Below, piece after piece: positions 1 through 11,404 of a DNA stretch of 64,000 nt. The position numbers were made by a program, and so were the translations under genes. Each line of letters starts with the position of its first letter. Position 1 is the first letter of the stretch. This DNA comes from Boesenbergia rotunda (lineage: Eukaryota > Streptophyta > Magnoliopsida > Zingiberales > Zingiberaceae): NCBI GenBank assembly GCA_024364735.1, contig JAGFNQ010002612.1:660533-724532 (forward strand), written 5' to 3'. The notes under the pieces were generated by a model, which searched no databases, was not told the DNA's origin, and worked only from the letters and a program-made list of their open reading frames with translations.

Positions 1-86
1 CGCTACGTTTACTTACGATTTATATCCGAAAATTTTGTATCGATATTCACCCCTCCCCCTCTATTGATAACATCGATCCCACAATG
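1..86 (+). repeat. 3' end of a copia-type LTR (fragment)
   Basis: This stretch resembles the last ~85 bases of the LTRs at 2790-2876 and 9690-9771: a C-rich tract, then CTCTAT, then a GATCC(A)ACA-like end. It is probably the tail of a related LTR whose body lies left of the window. No matching primer site follows, so it is a solo or truncated copy. Confidence 0.6.
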
Positions 87-1553
87 AACACTAGCAGCAG
101 ACTTCCAAATGCTTTTCCTGCATCAGTACTGACAGAGTCCCCGATGATTCCTGCATAAACAATCATCAGACAATAAAAAACTGAAACTAGGAAATGCCAT
201 TTAAATGAAGTATACAATAGCACTTGTGATTTTCATTGTTTGATACATAGATGTCAGTTGGTATCCATTTACCAGGTGGCATGTTAAACATGTGGTGATT
301 GCACCAATGGTGATAGAAGTTGAGATAAACATAGATAGTTAGCATCCATTTACTTTGTGCCATATTAAACAAGTGGTGATTGCAGCAATGAAAGGCAGAA
401 GAATGATCCATAGGTTATTTGATTAATCTCATGATTGATTCAGAAATCAATGTTTTATGTGGCACTAAATTACATGACGTACAATTGACTTGTCAACTAA
501 ATGGAATATGAATAACAAAGCACCACCTTAAACTTCCATAACTCTGACTCCCTACTGCTCAAACTTCAAACTTACACACTAAAAACCATAGGCTATTTGT
601 CTAGTTACATGATTAATTGAATGATTAATTGAGAGATCACTGTTTCCCATTGAAGTAAAAGAAAAATGAGAAAAAATAAACATTGTTGACTAAATCAAAA
701 TGTATACCAAACACACCTTAAAGTACCGTAACTTTGTGATTTTGAAAAAAAAAATTACTTTCCTCCTGGCATTCACACAATGGTCGGAGATTTGATTATT
801 CCCGTGATTGGTTTGGAAATCACATCCTATGACCATGAATCATATGTTGGCTAATTGAATTCCTATCAACAGCACAACTAAACACCAACTTGAACACCAT
901 AGCTTGCAATTCTAGAGGAAATAAAATTGAAGAAGATTAACTCATCCTAAAAGAAATAAAATTGTAGACTTCTAAACACTTTTCCTGCATCAAAATTCAA
1001 ATAAAAGAAATAAATAAGTTTGATTTGAGCAAATATAGATTCATCAAACATTTTAAGGTAAAATAACAAAATGTTAGACGTGAAACTAATGGAAGAATGA
1101 GAATTCATATGTGAATTTTCATAACCTAAATCTCAATTAAGTCTAGAGAAATTTTTTTAATACTGCTAGTTGCATATTGAAAAAGAAATAATGTTGTTGA
1201 AGATATATAAAAAATAGAAAACATAAAATCAAAATCAAATTAATAGCTGAGACCTTGCAGTGGGCAAGCATCACACTGAGAAATTGCTATATGACAATAA
1301 ACTTGAGAATAAGTAGTCCAAAATGCAAGACTTACATAGGAATCTCATTCACTAGAACCTATTGTTGGATGTTTATCAGATAAATGTAAGAATATGATGG
1401 GCTAAAGATAGTTTCCAATTAGAAGAATAGGTACACTTTCTCTTGGATAAACATTAATCCTATCATTTCCTCTCCATCCTACATTAATGAGTTTTAGTTG
1501 AAATTTATGAGTGAATTTCAAAAGTAATCAATTTTATTTGAAATTTATACCTA
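87..1553. other. AT-rich intergenic DNA, no gene seen
   Basis: No credible coding region is seen. The only internal structure noted is an imperfect direct duplication of about 50 bases with a period of about 81 (copies starting near 261 and 342, both containing the ATCCATTTAC and GTGGTGATTGCA words). Removing the copia element at 1559-9771 makes this DNA continuous with the CACTA-derived DNA right of 9772, so part of it may be the interior of that older transposon. Confidence 0.5.
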
Positions 1554-1558
1554 TAATC

Positions 1559-2876
1559 TGTTGGTGCAGGCAACAGCTAAGTCAAACCTGGGTTTTGATA
1601 ATGACAAAGGGTTCAGAAGTTAAGATGTTGTTGTGTTCTAAATTGTTCACTGAGTGTGCAGGAAGAAGCCCTAGGTACACTAGGCAAGAAGTCCTGGCAA
1701 AGGACTGGGCAAAGAAGTCCTGGTCAAGGACTGGGAAAAAAGACCTGACCGAAAGTCGGGCAAAGAAGTCCTGGTCGAGGACTGGGCAAGAAGTCCTGAC
1801 AAGGGGTTGGGCACCAATGACCTGACCGGAAGTTGGGCACGAAGACTTGGTTAGGTGGATTGGGCAAAAGTCCAACCGGAGGAGCCGGTTGACAAAAGGT
1901 AAACTCTCCTGACAGGAGTAGGTGAGGACGCGTTCCCCGTCGAGGGAACAGTAGACGTCGGTTCGACCTAGGGTTCCATTTGGGAGACCCGAAGTCAGAA
2001 CCAAGACAGCTATGGCTGTAAATAATGACTAACACTCTTGCATAGTTTGTTTTGGAAGTAACCTTGTTTGCAGGGACCGAAGGACTGTGTTTCTGCAGCT
2101 CAGAACGCCCTAAAGGAAGGGGGTAGGTCACTGGGCTAGGTGCCCAGGAGGTCCCGGGCGCCCAAGGTAAAAGGTCAAAACAGCAAGAAGCAAGACTGCT
2201 TCGAAACCACACTGGGCTAGGCGCACAGGAGGTCCCGGGCGCCCAAGGTCAAAGCCAAAGCGGTCATCGAAGTAAATCTGCCACGAAGCCACTGGACCAG
2301 GTCAACCTAGGCGCCCGAGAGGTCTCGAGCGCTCCAGTCAGACCAGGGGCCGAATCGGAGGGGATAAGCACTGACCGAGCTGCGGATTGAGGTTCTCGCA
2401 GGTGAAGGCATGTGTCAGGCGCCCCCAACGGATCAGGCGCCCCAGGAGCACTATAAAAGGGGCTCGACCCCAAGGCTTCGATATAACTGTTTCTCAACGC
2501 TCCAAAGCTTTTCGTTCAAGCGCTACGCCCCGGCAAACTCTGACTTCAAGATCCCAGTGCCGACGACGACCCTCTGCTCCAAAATTTGATCCACCTCGAG
2601 CGTCGGTATCGAAAAGTGTAGCAATTTCAATTTCCTGATATAATCTTGTACTTAACTTGTAAATCTTTATTGCGATTATAGTATTGCCCAAAGTAAATGG
2701 TCAAGGACCGTGGGCCTTGGAGTAGAAGTCGACCGCGACTCTGAACCAAGTAAAAAATTGACTTGCGTTCTTGCGTACTCTATTTTCTTTCCGCTGCGTA
2801 TTTGCTCTTTCTTAAGTCCGAAAAGTTTTTAACGATATTCACCCCCCCCCCCTCTATCATTTTCTTCGATCCAACA
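1559..2876 (+). repeat. 5' LTR of the copia element
   Basis: 1318 bases. The region 1683-1875 is an array of six or seven diverged ~25 base units built on GAAGTCCTGGTCAAGGACTG. The U3 part (about 2130-2350) carries three units of about 80 bases, each with a GC-rich near-palindrome of the GGCGCCC...GGGCGCC type. A TATA box follows at 2452. Confidence 0.93.
2452..2458 (+). promoter_or_regulatory. TATA box of the copia 5' LTR
   Basis: TATAAAA lies directly after the GC-rich U3 repeats and about 420 bases before the LTR end, at the usual U3/R position. The same motif occurs in the 3' LTR at 9354-9360. Confidence 0.75.
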
Positions 2877-2878
2877 AG

Positions 2879-2890
2879 TGGTATCAGAGC
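2879..2890 (+). other. Primer binding site (initiator tRNA-Met type)
   Basis: TGGTATCAGAGC begins two bases after the LTR end CCAACA. This is the standard plant copia primer site complementary to the 3' end of initiator tRNA-Met. Confidence 0.9.
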
Positions 2891-3095
2891 GGGTGGCTCA
2901 AATTTGGTGCAACCACCAATTTGAGAGTTTTTCGAATTTTACGAAAAATTTTAATTTTTTTTTAATTTTTCTCGTTAATCGAGGTTGGTGCAACACCACT
3001 CGATCATTTTTTTCAATTAATTTTTTCCCGCATTACTAATCCAAGACCAAGTCTTGGGACAGAATTTCTTTGTTTTTGTTATTTTAGAAATTATA

Positions 3096-4706
3096 ATGGT
3101 CATGCAAGAGGGTTTCAGCACAGCCAGACCACCACTCTTCAGTGGAGAAGACTTCTCCTACTGGAAGAGTCGGATGGAAGTCCACCTGAAAACTCAGGTG
3201 GATATGTGGATTATTATCCAATCTGGCCTTGAAATTCCCAAGAATGTTGAAGGAGTGGCACAACACTACACAGAATGGGACGCCTCGCTGCAGAAAAAGA
3301 TCGAGGCTGATGCAAAGGCAACCTAGACACTGCAATGCGGATTAACCAAAGAAGAATTGAACCGGGTGGGTCCCTTCAACAGTGCTAAAGAACTCTGGAG
3401 CAAACTGATTGAACTGCACGAAGGCACCTCCGACACCAGAATCAGCAAAAGGGACCTACTGCTGAACAGATTGTACACAATCAAAATGAACGAAGGTGAG
3501 TCAGCAGCACAACTCCACGCCAGAATCCAGGAGCTGATAAACGGCCTGCACACAATCGGACACAAGGTAGAAAACCGTGACCTAATCAGGTATACATTAA
3601 ATGCTTTCCCAATAAATACTCTGTGGGCATCTATGGTAGATGCTTACAAGATTTCTAGGGATCTTTCTAAAATAAAATTAGATGAATTGTTTTCAGAATT
3701 AGAATTACATGAGCAGACTAACTGCACTTTGGTCGAGAAAGGTATCGTTTTTCTTGCAGGTAAACCCCAAGGAAAGATAGCCAAGAAAAAGCCTCAACCT
3801 GCACCCGAGTCTGACTCAGACTCAGACTCAGAAGACAGTGAAGGGGATTGACCTAAGCTGGTTCGGCTAGCCCAGGACTATTACAAGGAGCTGAAGCATC
3901 AGACCAACAGAAGGAACGCCAGCCGAAGAAAGGAAGATCCAGCTAAACCCTCAACGTCAAAGACTAAATCAAATGTGACCTGCTTCGAATGCAACAAGAA
4001 GGGACACTACAAATCGGAGTGCTCTAATCTAAAAGAAGCCAAGAAGACTCGAAGGAAGAAGGCTCTTTAAGCCACGTGGGACAAATCTTCCTCCGAAGAA
4101 GAAGAAGAGGCCCCACAATCGAACCTTCTTGCCTTGACCGCTTTGGAAGACATCGACACCGGATCGGAATCGGAGCCGGACGACGGAAGGCTCACCATTT
4201 TGGAGAACGGCCAAATAACTTTAAGTGGTTACTCTGAAATTGAATTATCAAAGTTAATTGCTTACCTATCTCGTAACTTGGCGAAAGCCAAAATCCGAGT
4301 CGAGTCCCTCCGACAGGAAGTAAAACTCTTGAAAGAGGGAGCTGACTCTAGATCTTTGACCGAGAAGGTTCAAGAAGGAACCTCTACTCAAGTAGAAAGG
4401 CTTGAGAAAGAGAACTCCTCCTTGAAAACTTAAGTCAAGGACCTTAGAGCAGTCTTAGAACGAATCACTTCGAGTTCCAAGGGTCTTGACATGATCCTTG
4501 GAAAACAGAAGTCCGTTCTAAATCGATCCGGGTTAGGATATCGAACCAAGTCGAGACAAAGGTCATACTATGCTGTATTGAACCAATCAAGACCTAAAGT
4601 TCAAGCATGGGTACCCAAACTATACTTGAACAACCAAGCTGGACCAAACCAGTATTGGATCCCCAAGGACAAGATTTACATCTTGCCTAATCATTACTGT
4701 CTTTAG
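3096..4706 (+). pseudogene. copia gag (capsid/nucleocapsid), broken by in-frame stops
   Basis: One reading frame runs from the ATG at 3096 to 4706 but is interrupted by in-frame stops at 3324 (TAG), 3849 (TGA), 4068 (TAA) and 4431 (TAA). The N-terminus carries the copia Gag pattern PPLFSGEDFSYWKSRM. A CCHC zinc knuckle (C-x2-C-x4-H-x4-C) lies at 3981-4022. Between them is an acidic Ser/Asp/Glu tract. After the knuckle comes a second acidic tract and a charged, coiled-coil-like stretch ending near KSVLNRSGLGYRTKSRQR and a WIPKD motif. Such a long gag C-terminus is typical of SIRE/Maximus elements. Gag normally packages element RNA in cytoplasmic particles; this copy cannot make a full-length protein without readthrough. 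Confidence 0.85.
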
Positions 4707-5785
4707 TCCAGGGGGAGCCAATTTAAAAATAATTTTTATAATTAGATAAATTTTTTTCCTTAATTTGAATTGCATTAATTGTTTATTTATTTATGCAAAT
4801 TATCATGTTTAGACCTAGGACTGGTTAGACTAAGGACTAAAACGATTTAACTGAAATTTGAACAACATAGTATTGGGTGGAGGTGGATGATAGTACGTTA
4901 GGGAAGCCATTTTGGCGGAACTAGCTGAAGCTACCGATCCAAGACCCAAACTAGTTAGACCAAAATCTTTCAAGGAGTAACTTGAAGATGGATTTTCAAT
5001 AAAAGGCTTTGTCAAGGAAAGGGTTAATGATCCAATAAGGCTGTGGCCAAAGAAGACCTAGTGCCTCGCCAAGACCTGGAAGCCGATTATTAAAAACCAA
5101 ATTCACTTTACTATTGTCAGATTTGAATCTAACATAAATTTCATTTAATCTTAGATTCAACCACCTTTTAAAATTAAAATTCAATTAAACTGTTTTAAAA
5201 ATTAATTCAACTTTTCAAAATTAATCATGTTTTTTTAAATAAAATCTTTACTTCTGTTAAAACTTGTCTCACAAAACCTATAAGGTTAATGTATTTGATA
5301 ACTATAGACCGGGTGAGATGGTTAGGACTTAACTTAACTCAAAATTCATCTGGTTTCTGTACTTTTGTCAAGTAAAAATATTGAATCATGTAATTTAGAG
5401 CTGAATTGACTTGATTGTTAGTTGGTCAATAGAGTCAAACCAGGTCAAAATAGTCAAACTTGGTCAAACAGTCAAATGTCAAACCATGGTTAGCTCGGGC
5501 GCCCCCAACTTTCTCTTCGACCAAGACAGCAAAAGCTGTCAACCCTATCCAGCTGATTCGGGCGCTCATGACCTGTCGGGCGCCTAGGTCTTTATCTCCA
5601 TTCAAGGCAGCAAAAGCTGCCACAAATGACAGCTGACTATAGGTGCCCGGGTCCTCACGGGCGCCCCCAAGGCCAACGGTCAAGGCAGCAAAAGCTGTCG
5701 AAGACAACTGACACCTGAACCAGGCGCCCGAGACCTCCTGGGCGCCCGGCCAACCTCTATATAAGGCCACCAATTTCCCCTTTAT
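4707..5785 (+). other. Non-coding segment replacing protease and integrase
   Basis: An intact copia pol would encode protease and integrase here; neither is recognisable in any frame. The left part (4707-5430) is AT-rich. The right part (about 5490-5750) holds three tandem units of about 80 bases, each with CAGCAAAAGCTG and a GGGCGCC-containing GC block. It resembles the U3 of this element's own LTR without being the same sequence, and is followed by a TATA-like motif. It probably entered by template switching or recombination with a related LTR. Confidence 0.65.
5758..5766 (+). promoter_or_regulatory. Internal TATA-like motif in front of the RT region
   Basis: TATATAAGG lies at the end of the U3-like repeat block and about 20-30 bases before the RT-encoding frame begins. 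Its arrangement after GC-rich repeats copies that of the LTR promoter. Activity is unknown. Confidence 0.4.
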
Positions 5786-7410
5786 TTGCACCCCTCTGAC
5801 CAAATTATGGGTGATCCAACCTTAGGAGTTAGAACTAAGTCTTCCTATAGAAATCTTAGTCAAATTGCACTAATTTCGAAAATTGATCCTAAGACTATAG
5901 AGGAAGCCTTACTTGATCCTGATTGGATCATAGCAATGCAAGAGGAATTAGCCCAATTTGAGGGGAACCAAGTCTAGGAACTAGTACCTAAACCTGAGGG
6001 TAAATCCATCATAGATACTAAGTGGGTATTTAGGAATAAACTAAATGACCAAGGAGAAATAGTCAGAAATAAAGCCCGCTTAGTAGCTAAAGGATTCAGT
6101 CAAGTCGAAGGGTTAGACTATGACGAAACCTATGCCCCAGTAGCCAGACTTGAGTCTATTAGAATGTTGTTAGCCTTTGCAGTCCATAAAGGATTTAAAC
6201 TTTACCAAATGGATGTTAAGTCAGCCTTTCTAAATGGGTTCATTAAAGAAGAAGTCTATGTAGGACAACCCCCAGGCTTTGAGAACCTAGAAAAACCCGA
6301 CTATGTTTACAAACTTAATAAGGTACTTTATGGACTAAAACAAGCACCTAGGGCATGGTATGAACGCCTATCAACTTACCTTATTTCTAAGGAATTTAAC
6401 CAAGAACAAATTGACTCAACTCTTTTTGTTAAAACCTTAGAAAATGGCATTTTCATTGCCCAAATCTATGTTGACGACATAATTTTCGGATCCACCAACT
6501 CAAACTTCTTAAAAGAATTTGTAAAAATAATGGAAAACGAATTCGAAATGAGCTTAGTTGGTGAGCTCAACTTCTTTTTAGGACTACAAATTAAGCAAAC
6601 TAAGGATGGAAATTATGTTCATCAATTCAAATATGCTAAGGAGTTAATAAAGAAATTTAAAATGGATAACTCTAAAAGCATAAGTACCCCTATGGCCACA
6701 AATGTAAAAATTGATAGTAACCCTGAAGGTAAACCTGTAGACCTTAAACTATATCGAAGTATGATTAGAAGTCTACTTTACCTTACAGCTAGCAGACCTG
6801 ATATCCTTTTCTCTGTTGGAATGTGTGCTAGATACCAAACATGTGCTAAGGAAACGCACTTAGCAGCCCTAAAAAGAATACTTAGATATATTAAGGGCAC
6901 CCTCAATGTAGGGATTTAGTATCCTAGGACCTCAACTTTTAACCTGTCAGGATACTCTGATTCTAACTATGCTGGATGCAACTAGATAGAAAAAGTACAA
7001 GTGGAAGCTGCCAACTCTTAGGAAATAGTTTAGTCAGTTGGTGCAGCAGAAAGCAACACTGCGTAGCTCTATCTACAACCGAAGCAGAATATGTTGTTTT
7101 AGGAGAGTGTGTAGCACAACTCCTATGGATGATGCACACTCTTAAAGACTTCCAGCTTGATTACAACCAAACCCAAGTCTACATTGATAACATAAGTTCA
7201 ATTAATCTAACTAAGAACTCAATCCAACACTCTAGAACAAAACATATAGAGGTTAAACATCACTTCGTAAGAGATCATGTAGCCAGGGGTGAAATAGTCC
7301 TTAAGCATGTAGACTCAAAGTCAAACTTAGCTGATATCTTCACCAAACCCTTACCTGAGTCTGAGTTCAGCTCACTAAGAAGGCAGTTAGGGTTATGCTT
7401 AGTAGAATAG
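5786..7410 (+). pseudogene. copia reverse transcriptase-RNase H, broken
   Basis: Copia RT begins near 5786. Recognisable features are the QMDVKSAFLNG block, the LYGLKQAPRAWY block and the catalytic YVDD at 6467-6478. RNase H follows, with RKSTSGSCQLLG, SWCSRKQ, STTEAEY, a YIDN aspartate and the C-terminal DIFTKPLP motif, ending at 7410. Damage: TAG stops at 5975-5977 and 6917-6919 (both where Trp is expected) and a one-base loss near 6982 that shifts the end into another frame. The upstream pol domains are absent (4707-5785). The part could only act if supplied with functions in trans. Confidence 0.88.
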
Positions 7411-8463
7411 GACTGCTCTACTTATGTTTTCTGTTCAAAACTGTCTTATTTCTTATTTGTCATTTAAATTTATTTAAAAAAAATCTTGAAATATAAAAAT
7501 GATTTCTGAGTTAGTTTTTTTTTTAAAATAAAACTTACCCCCTTCAAAACTAGGGCTTTTTCGCAAATGGACTTAGCTTAGGCCCTAACCCTAGAACTAC
7601 ATGCACTTATAGATCTAGAAGCCAGCATCTCACAAGCACCGTAGGGTACTTTTTATTTGAGATGCTTAGATCTATGCCTTGATTCAAGATGCTTTAAGTC
7701 AGTGCATCTGCAGTAATTGGGGCAATAAATACCAATTGAACAGTAATCAGGTTAAGTGTTAAGCTTAGAAAATCTAACTTGATCAAATCACTTAACTTGA
7801 CTAACTCTAGCAAAAGCTACTATTTATAACAGTTAGTAAGTAGCTAACTGGGTTAGACATGTCCCGAAAGAGAAATTTAAATTGTTTTGGTCCAGTTAAT
7901 GCATAGAATTGGTTCAATACAGTACTTTACCCTCCTTACTCATTTTTTTCTATAATTGTTTTTTTTGATATATGGCAAAGGGAGAGAGATTGGAAAGGAG
8001 AGAAAAGAAGGTTTTAAAAGTTAAAACCTTTCCAGCTAAATTTTCCAAATTCAAAAACTTTATCTCCTTTTTCAAAAAGTAAAGTTTTGAAAACTTTCTA
8101 AGTACTTACTCTAAAATTTTCTTGCTGAAAATTTTCTAAGTGTCAGAACTTCAAAATTCTCTTAAAATTTTTCTAAGTGCTAAAGCTAAATGTTTTGAAA
8201 ATTTTCTAAATGCCCAACTCAAGAATATTTTGAAAATTTTTTAACTCAAAAAATCCCTTTTGAAGATTTTCAAAATATTGAAAACCTAAAAAATCTCTTC
8301 ATTCTATAAACAAAGACTTAGAAATATTTTCAAAAACCCCATGCATTTTTGAAAAACTCAAGGGGAGATTTCTTCCAGGGGGAGGGAATTAAATCTTTTA
8401 CTTTACCTATTCCTTTAACTTAACTTTTTGAACCAGGTTGCCATAAATCAAAAAGGGGGAGAT
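7411..8463 (+). other. 3' untranslated region of the copia element with polypurine tract
   Basis: No coding region is seen; an envelope-like frame, present in some SIRE elements, is not recognisable. From about 8060 to 8340 the sequence is a loose array of AAAATTTTCTAAGTG-like words. The polypurine tract (AAAAAGGGGGA, 8450-8460) lies just before the 3' LTR and would prime plus-strand synthesis. Confidence 0.75.
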
Positions 8464-9771
8464 TGTTGGTGCAGGCAGCACCTAAGTCAAACCTGGGTTT
8501 TGATAATGGCAAAGGGTTCAGAAGTTAAGATGTTGTTGTGTTCTAACTTGTTCACTGAGTGTGCAGGAAGAAGCCCTTACACTAGGCAAGAAGTCCTGGC
8601 AAAGGGCTGGGCAAAGAAGTCCTGGTCAAGGACTGGGCAAGAAGACCTGACCGAAAGTCGGGCAAAGAAGTCCTAGTCGAGGACTGGGCAAGAAGTCCTG
8701 GCAAGGGGCTGGGCACCAAAGACCTGACTAGAAGTTGGGCACGAAGACCTGGTCAGGTGGATTGGGCAAAAGTCCAACCGGAGGAGCCGATTAGCAAAAG
8801 GTAAACTCTCCTTAGAGGAGTAGGTGAGGACGCGTTCCCCGTCGAGGAAACAGTAGGCGTCGGTTTGACCTAGGGTTCCATTTGGGAGACCCGAAGTCAA
8901 AACCAAGACAGCTACGGCTGTAAATAATGACTAACACTCTTGCATAGTTTGTTTTGGAAGTAACCTTGTTTGCAGGGACCGAAGGACTGTGTTTCTGTAG
9001 CTCAGAACGCCCCAAAGGAAGGGGGTAGGTCACTGGGCTAGGCGCCCAGGAGGTCCCGGGCGCCCAAGGTAAAAGGCCAAAATAGCAAGAAGCAAGACTG
9101 CTTCGAAACCACACTGGGCTAGGCGCCCAGGAGGTCTCGGGCGCCCAAGGTCAAAGCCAAAGCGGTCATCGAAGCAAATCTGCCACGAAGCCACTGGACC
9201 AGGTCAACCTAGGCGCCCGAGAGGTCCCGGGCGCCCCAGTCAGACCAGGGTCGAATCGGAGGGGATAAGCGCTGACCGAGCTGCGGATTGAGGTTCTCGC
9301 AGGTGAAGGCACGTGTCAGGCGCCCCCAACGGATCAGGCGCCCCCAGGAGCACTATAAAAGGGGCTCGACCCCAAGGCTCGATATAACTGTTTCTCAACA
9401 TCCAAAGCTTTCGTTCAAGCGCTACGCCCCGGTAAACTCTGACTTCGAGATCCCAGCGCCGACAACGACCCTCTGCTCCGAAATTCTATCCACCTCGGGC
9501 GTCGGTAACGAAAAGTGTAGCAATTTCAATTTCCTTATATAATCTTGTACTTAACTTGTAAATCTTTATTGTGATTATAGTATTGCCCAAAGTAAACGGT
9601 TAAGGGTCGTGGGCCTTGGAGTAGGAGCCGACCGCGACTCTGAACCAAGTAAAAAATTGACTTATGTTCTTGCGTACTCTATTTTATTTCCGCTACGTAT
9701 TTGCTCTTTCTTAAGTCCAAAAAGATTTTAACGATATTCATCCCCCCTCTATCGTTTTCTTTGATCCAACA
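8464..9771 (+). repeat. 3' LTR of the copia element
   Basis: 1308 bases, collinear with the 5' LTR. It carries the same ~25 base unit array (about 8585-8775), the GC-rich U3 units and TATAAAA at 9354-9360, and ends CCAACA. A five-base block after AGAAGCCC in the 5' LTR is missing here and the C tract near the end is shorter. TAATC follows directly. Confidence 0.93.
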
Positions 9772-9969
9772 TAATCATCGTAACAAGAATAACAACTAGA
9801 TTACAGTAGGGTTGGACTTTAATAATTACTATAACAAGAATAACAAATATTGAATGACATGTAAAAATAATTACAAATGTAATATGAAAAATAAAGGCTT
9901 ACCTCATATTCTTCCTACAAAACATGTTCAAAGCATATTAACTATATTAAAAAATATTATAAAAAAAAT

Positions 9970-10885
9970 CTAATAACAAATCTTCTTAGCAAAGACAACT
10001 CGCGCAGCACCATCGCCACCATCATCGCCATCATCATCACCACCATCATCACCAAAATTTGGAGGATTTTGACTTGGAGTTGAATTGAATTGAAAAAATT
10101 GCATGATAATATCTTGTTGGCGGAGCATTTCTTGCATTCGTCGATCTCTATCTCCCATTTGTCGATCCCTTTATGATATTATGTCTTTTAAATGAGCAAC
10201 TTTCTCAGGCAAGTTATGGATCTACGTGTTAACTTCTAGTGAGCATGAAGAAGTAATAAGAGGCTCTCTTTTGGTTCTGCTCAAGAAACACATTCCTAAT
10301 ATTCTTCCTCCCAATTTAGGCTCCCCACTGGCCTACAACCATAAATTGAAATTATTGTCAACTGACGACTCCGATCCCTCAATATGCTCACTAGCACTTA
10401 AGCTTCTCTGTAACTCTTCTAGTTCATCATATTTTTCCTGCATTATAATTAAAAAAATTAAACAAATTTATAATAATAATAATAATTTAAGAATGCAAGA
10501 ATGTAAAATTGAAGGAGATACATAAATAGATCTAAGTTATAAATTAATATTTAAAATTTATCTAAACCTTGACTGCTTTTGCTCTCTCTCCGCTCCAAGT
10601 CTTATCTTTTTTCTGGAACGTGTGGGTAAAAGTCTCTATAAATGCAAGCTCTTTTCCCAATTCCTTTGTCTAAAAAAAATTAAAAATATTGAAATTGCAT
10701 GAAATAGATTTTTAAAAAATAATAAAAGAGCTAAAAATTACTAATCATTGTCTATGCTCATCAATATTGATAGAGTCTCCCGTAGAAGTTGCAGACATCT
10801 CTCCAGAATTAAAAGATTGATTAGTTTTATTCTGATGACTCCTTTTTTTAGCTTCCTCTGATGTCCAAAAATTGTTGATCCTAAC
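9970..10885 (-). pseudogene. En/Spm (CACTA) plant transposase, C-terminal exons, broken
   Basis: Read on the minus strand, three pieces match the plant Ptta/En/Spm transposase C-terminal region. First is a block around 10885-10745 with W-x-EEAKKRSHQNK and a Ser/Thr-Gly-rich stretch ending EHR. After an intron ending TTTTTTTAG near 10672 comes KELGKELAFIETFTHTFQ followed by KDKTWSGERAKAV. After a second intron ending AATGCAG near 10440 comes EKYDELEELQRSL, running down to a Gln/Asp-rich C-terminus at 9970. The last exon holds three in-frame stops (near 10337, 10213 and 10169). The protein would bind element ends and support cut-and-paste transposition; this copy is dead. The N-terminal part is missing. 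Confidence 0.7.
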
Positions 10886-11404
10886 CTAATTTTCATCAGT
10901 TATGAATAGTGGGTTTCCCCCCTTTTTTTGCGTGATTTAGTGTATGGCGAATGTGATCGCCACATTTCTTTTAAAAAATTCTCCGAACTTCCAACTCAAT
11001 GCTAATGTCCCAAATGAAGAAGGAGAAGAACTAGAAAGATAAGAAAATGGGAGGGAGAGAAACCTACCGAGAGAGTCGCTGAAGTAAGGAGATAATCGCC
11101 AGGCAGCGCGAGAGAAGAATGAAAAGGAGAGGAGAAGGAGAAGCGAACATTTTCTAGATCTAGGGCAAACTAGCGGTAATAATTAGGATTCTGCAATGAA
11201 AATGTTTCACTGCAAATTTCGTCCCCATTCTGCAACGAAAAATCAATTCGTTGCAGAATTAGTGATATCTGCAATGAATAATTTTCATCACATAATTTTG
11301 CTTTTTTTTGGAAAAAATCCAAGATTTGTTGCAAATTTGCAATGAATTTAATTGGTTGCAAACTTCCTTTTTTAAAAAAAAAAGGGGGGGGGGCTTTTAA
11401 ATTA

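Larger units (their letters stand above)
1559..9771 (+). mobile_element. Ty1/copia LTR retrotransposon, SIRE/Maximus-like, decayed, complete ends
   Basis: Two LTRs of about 1.3 kb (1559-2876 and 8464-9771) begin TGTTGGTGCAGGC and end CCAACA. A 5 bp target duplication TAATC flanks the element at 1554-1558 and 9772-9776. A tRNA-iMet-type primer site follows the 5' LTR and a purine tract precedes the 3' LTR. The order gag then RT-RNase H in one direction fits copia, and the long gag with a charged C-terminal extension resembles the SIRE/Maximus lineage. Protease and integrase are missing between 4707 and 5785. The LTRs are very similar, differing mainly by transitions and small indels, so insertion was fairly recent although the coding part has many stops. 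It inserted into older DNA that continues as the CACTA element at 9772. Confidence 0.93.

Noticed and set aside
89..93. CACTA motif near the window start as the left end of the 14119 element
   Set aside because: The five bases occur by chance; no inverted match to the 14119 terminus and no subterminal repeats follow.
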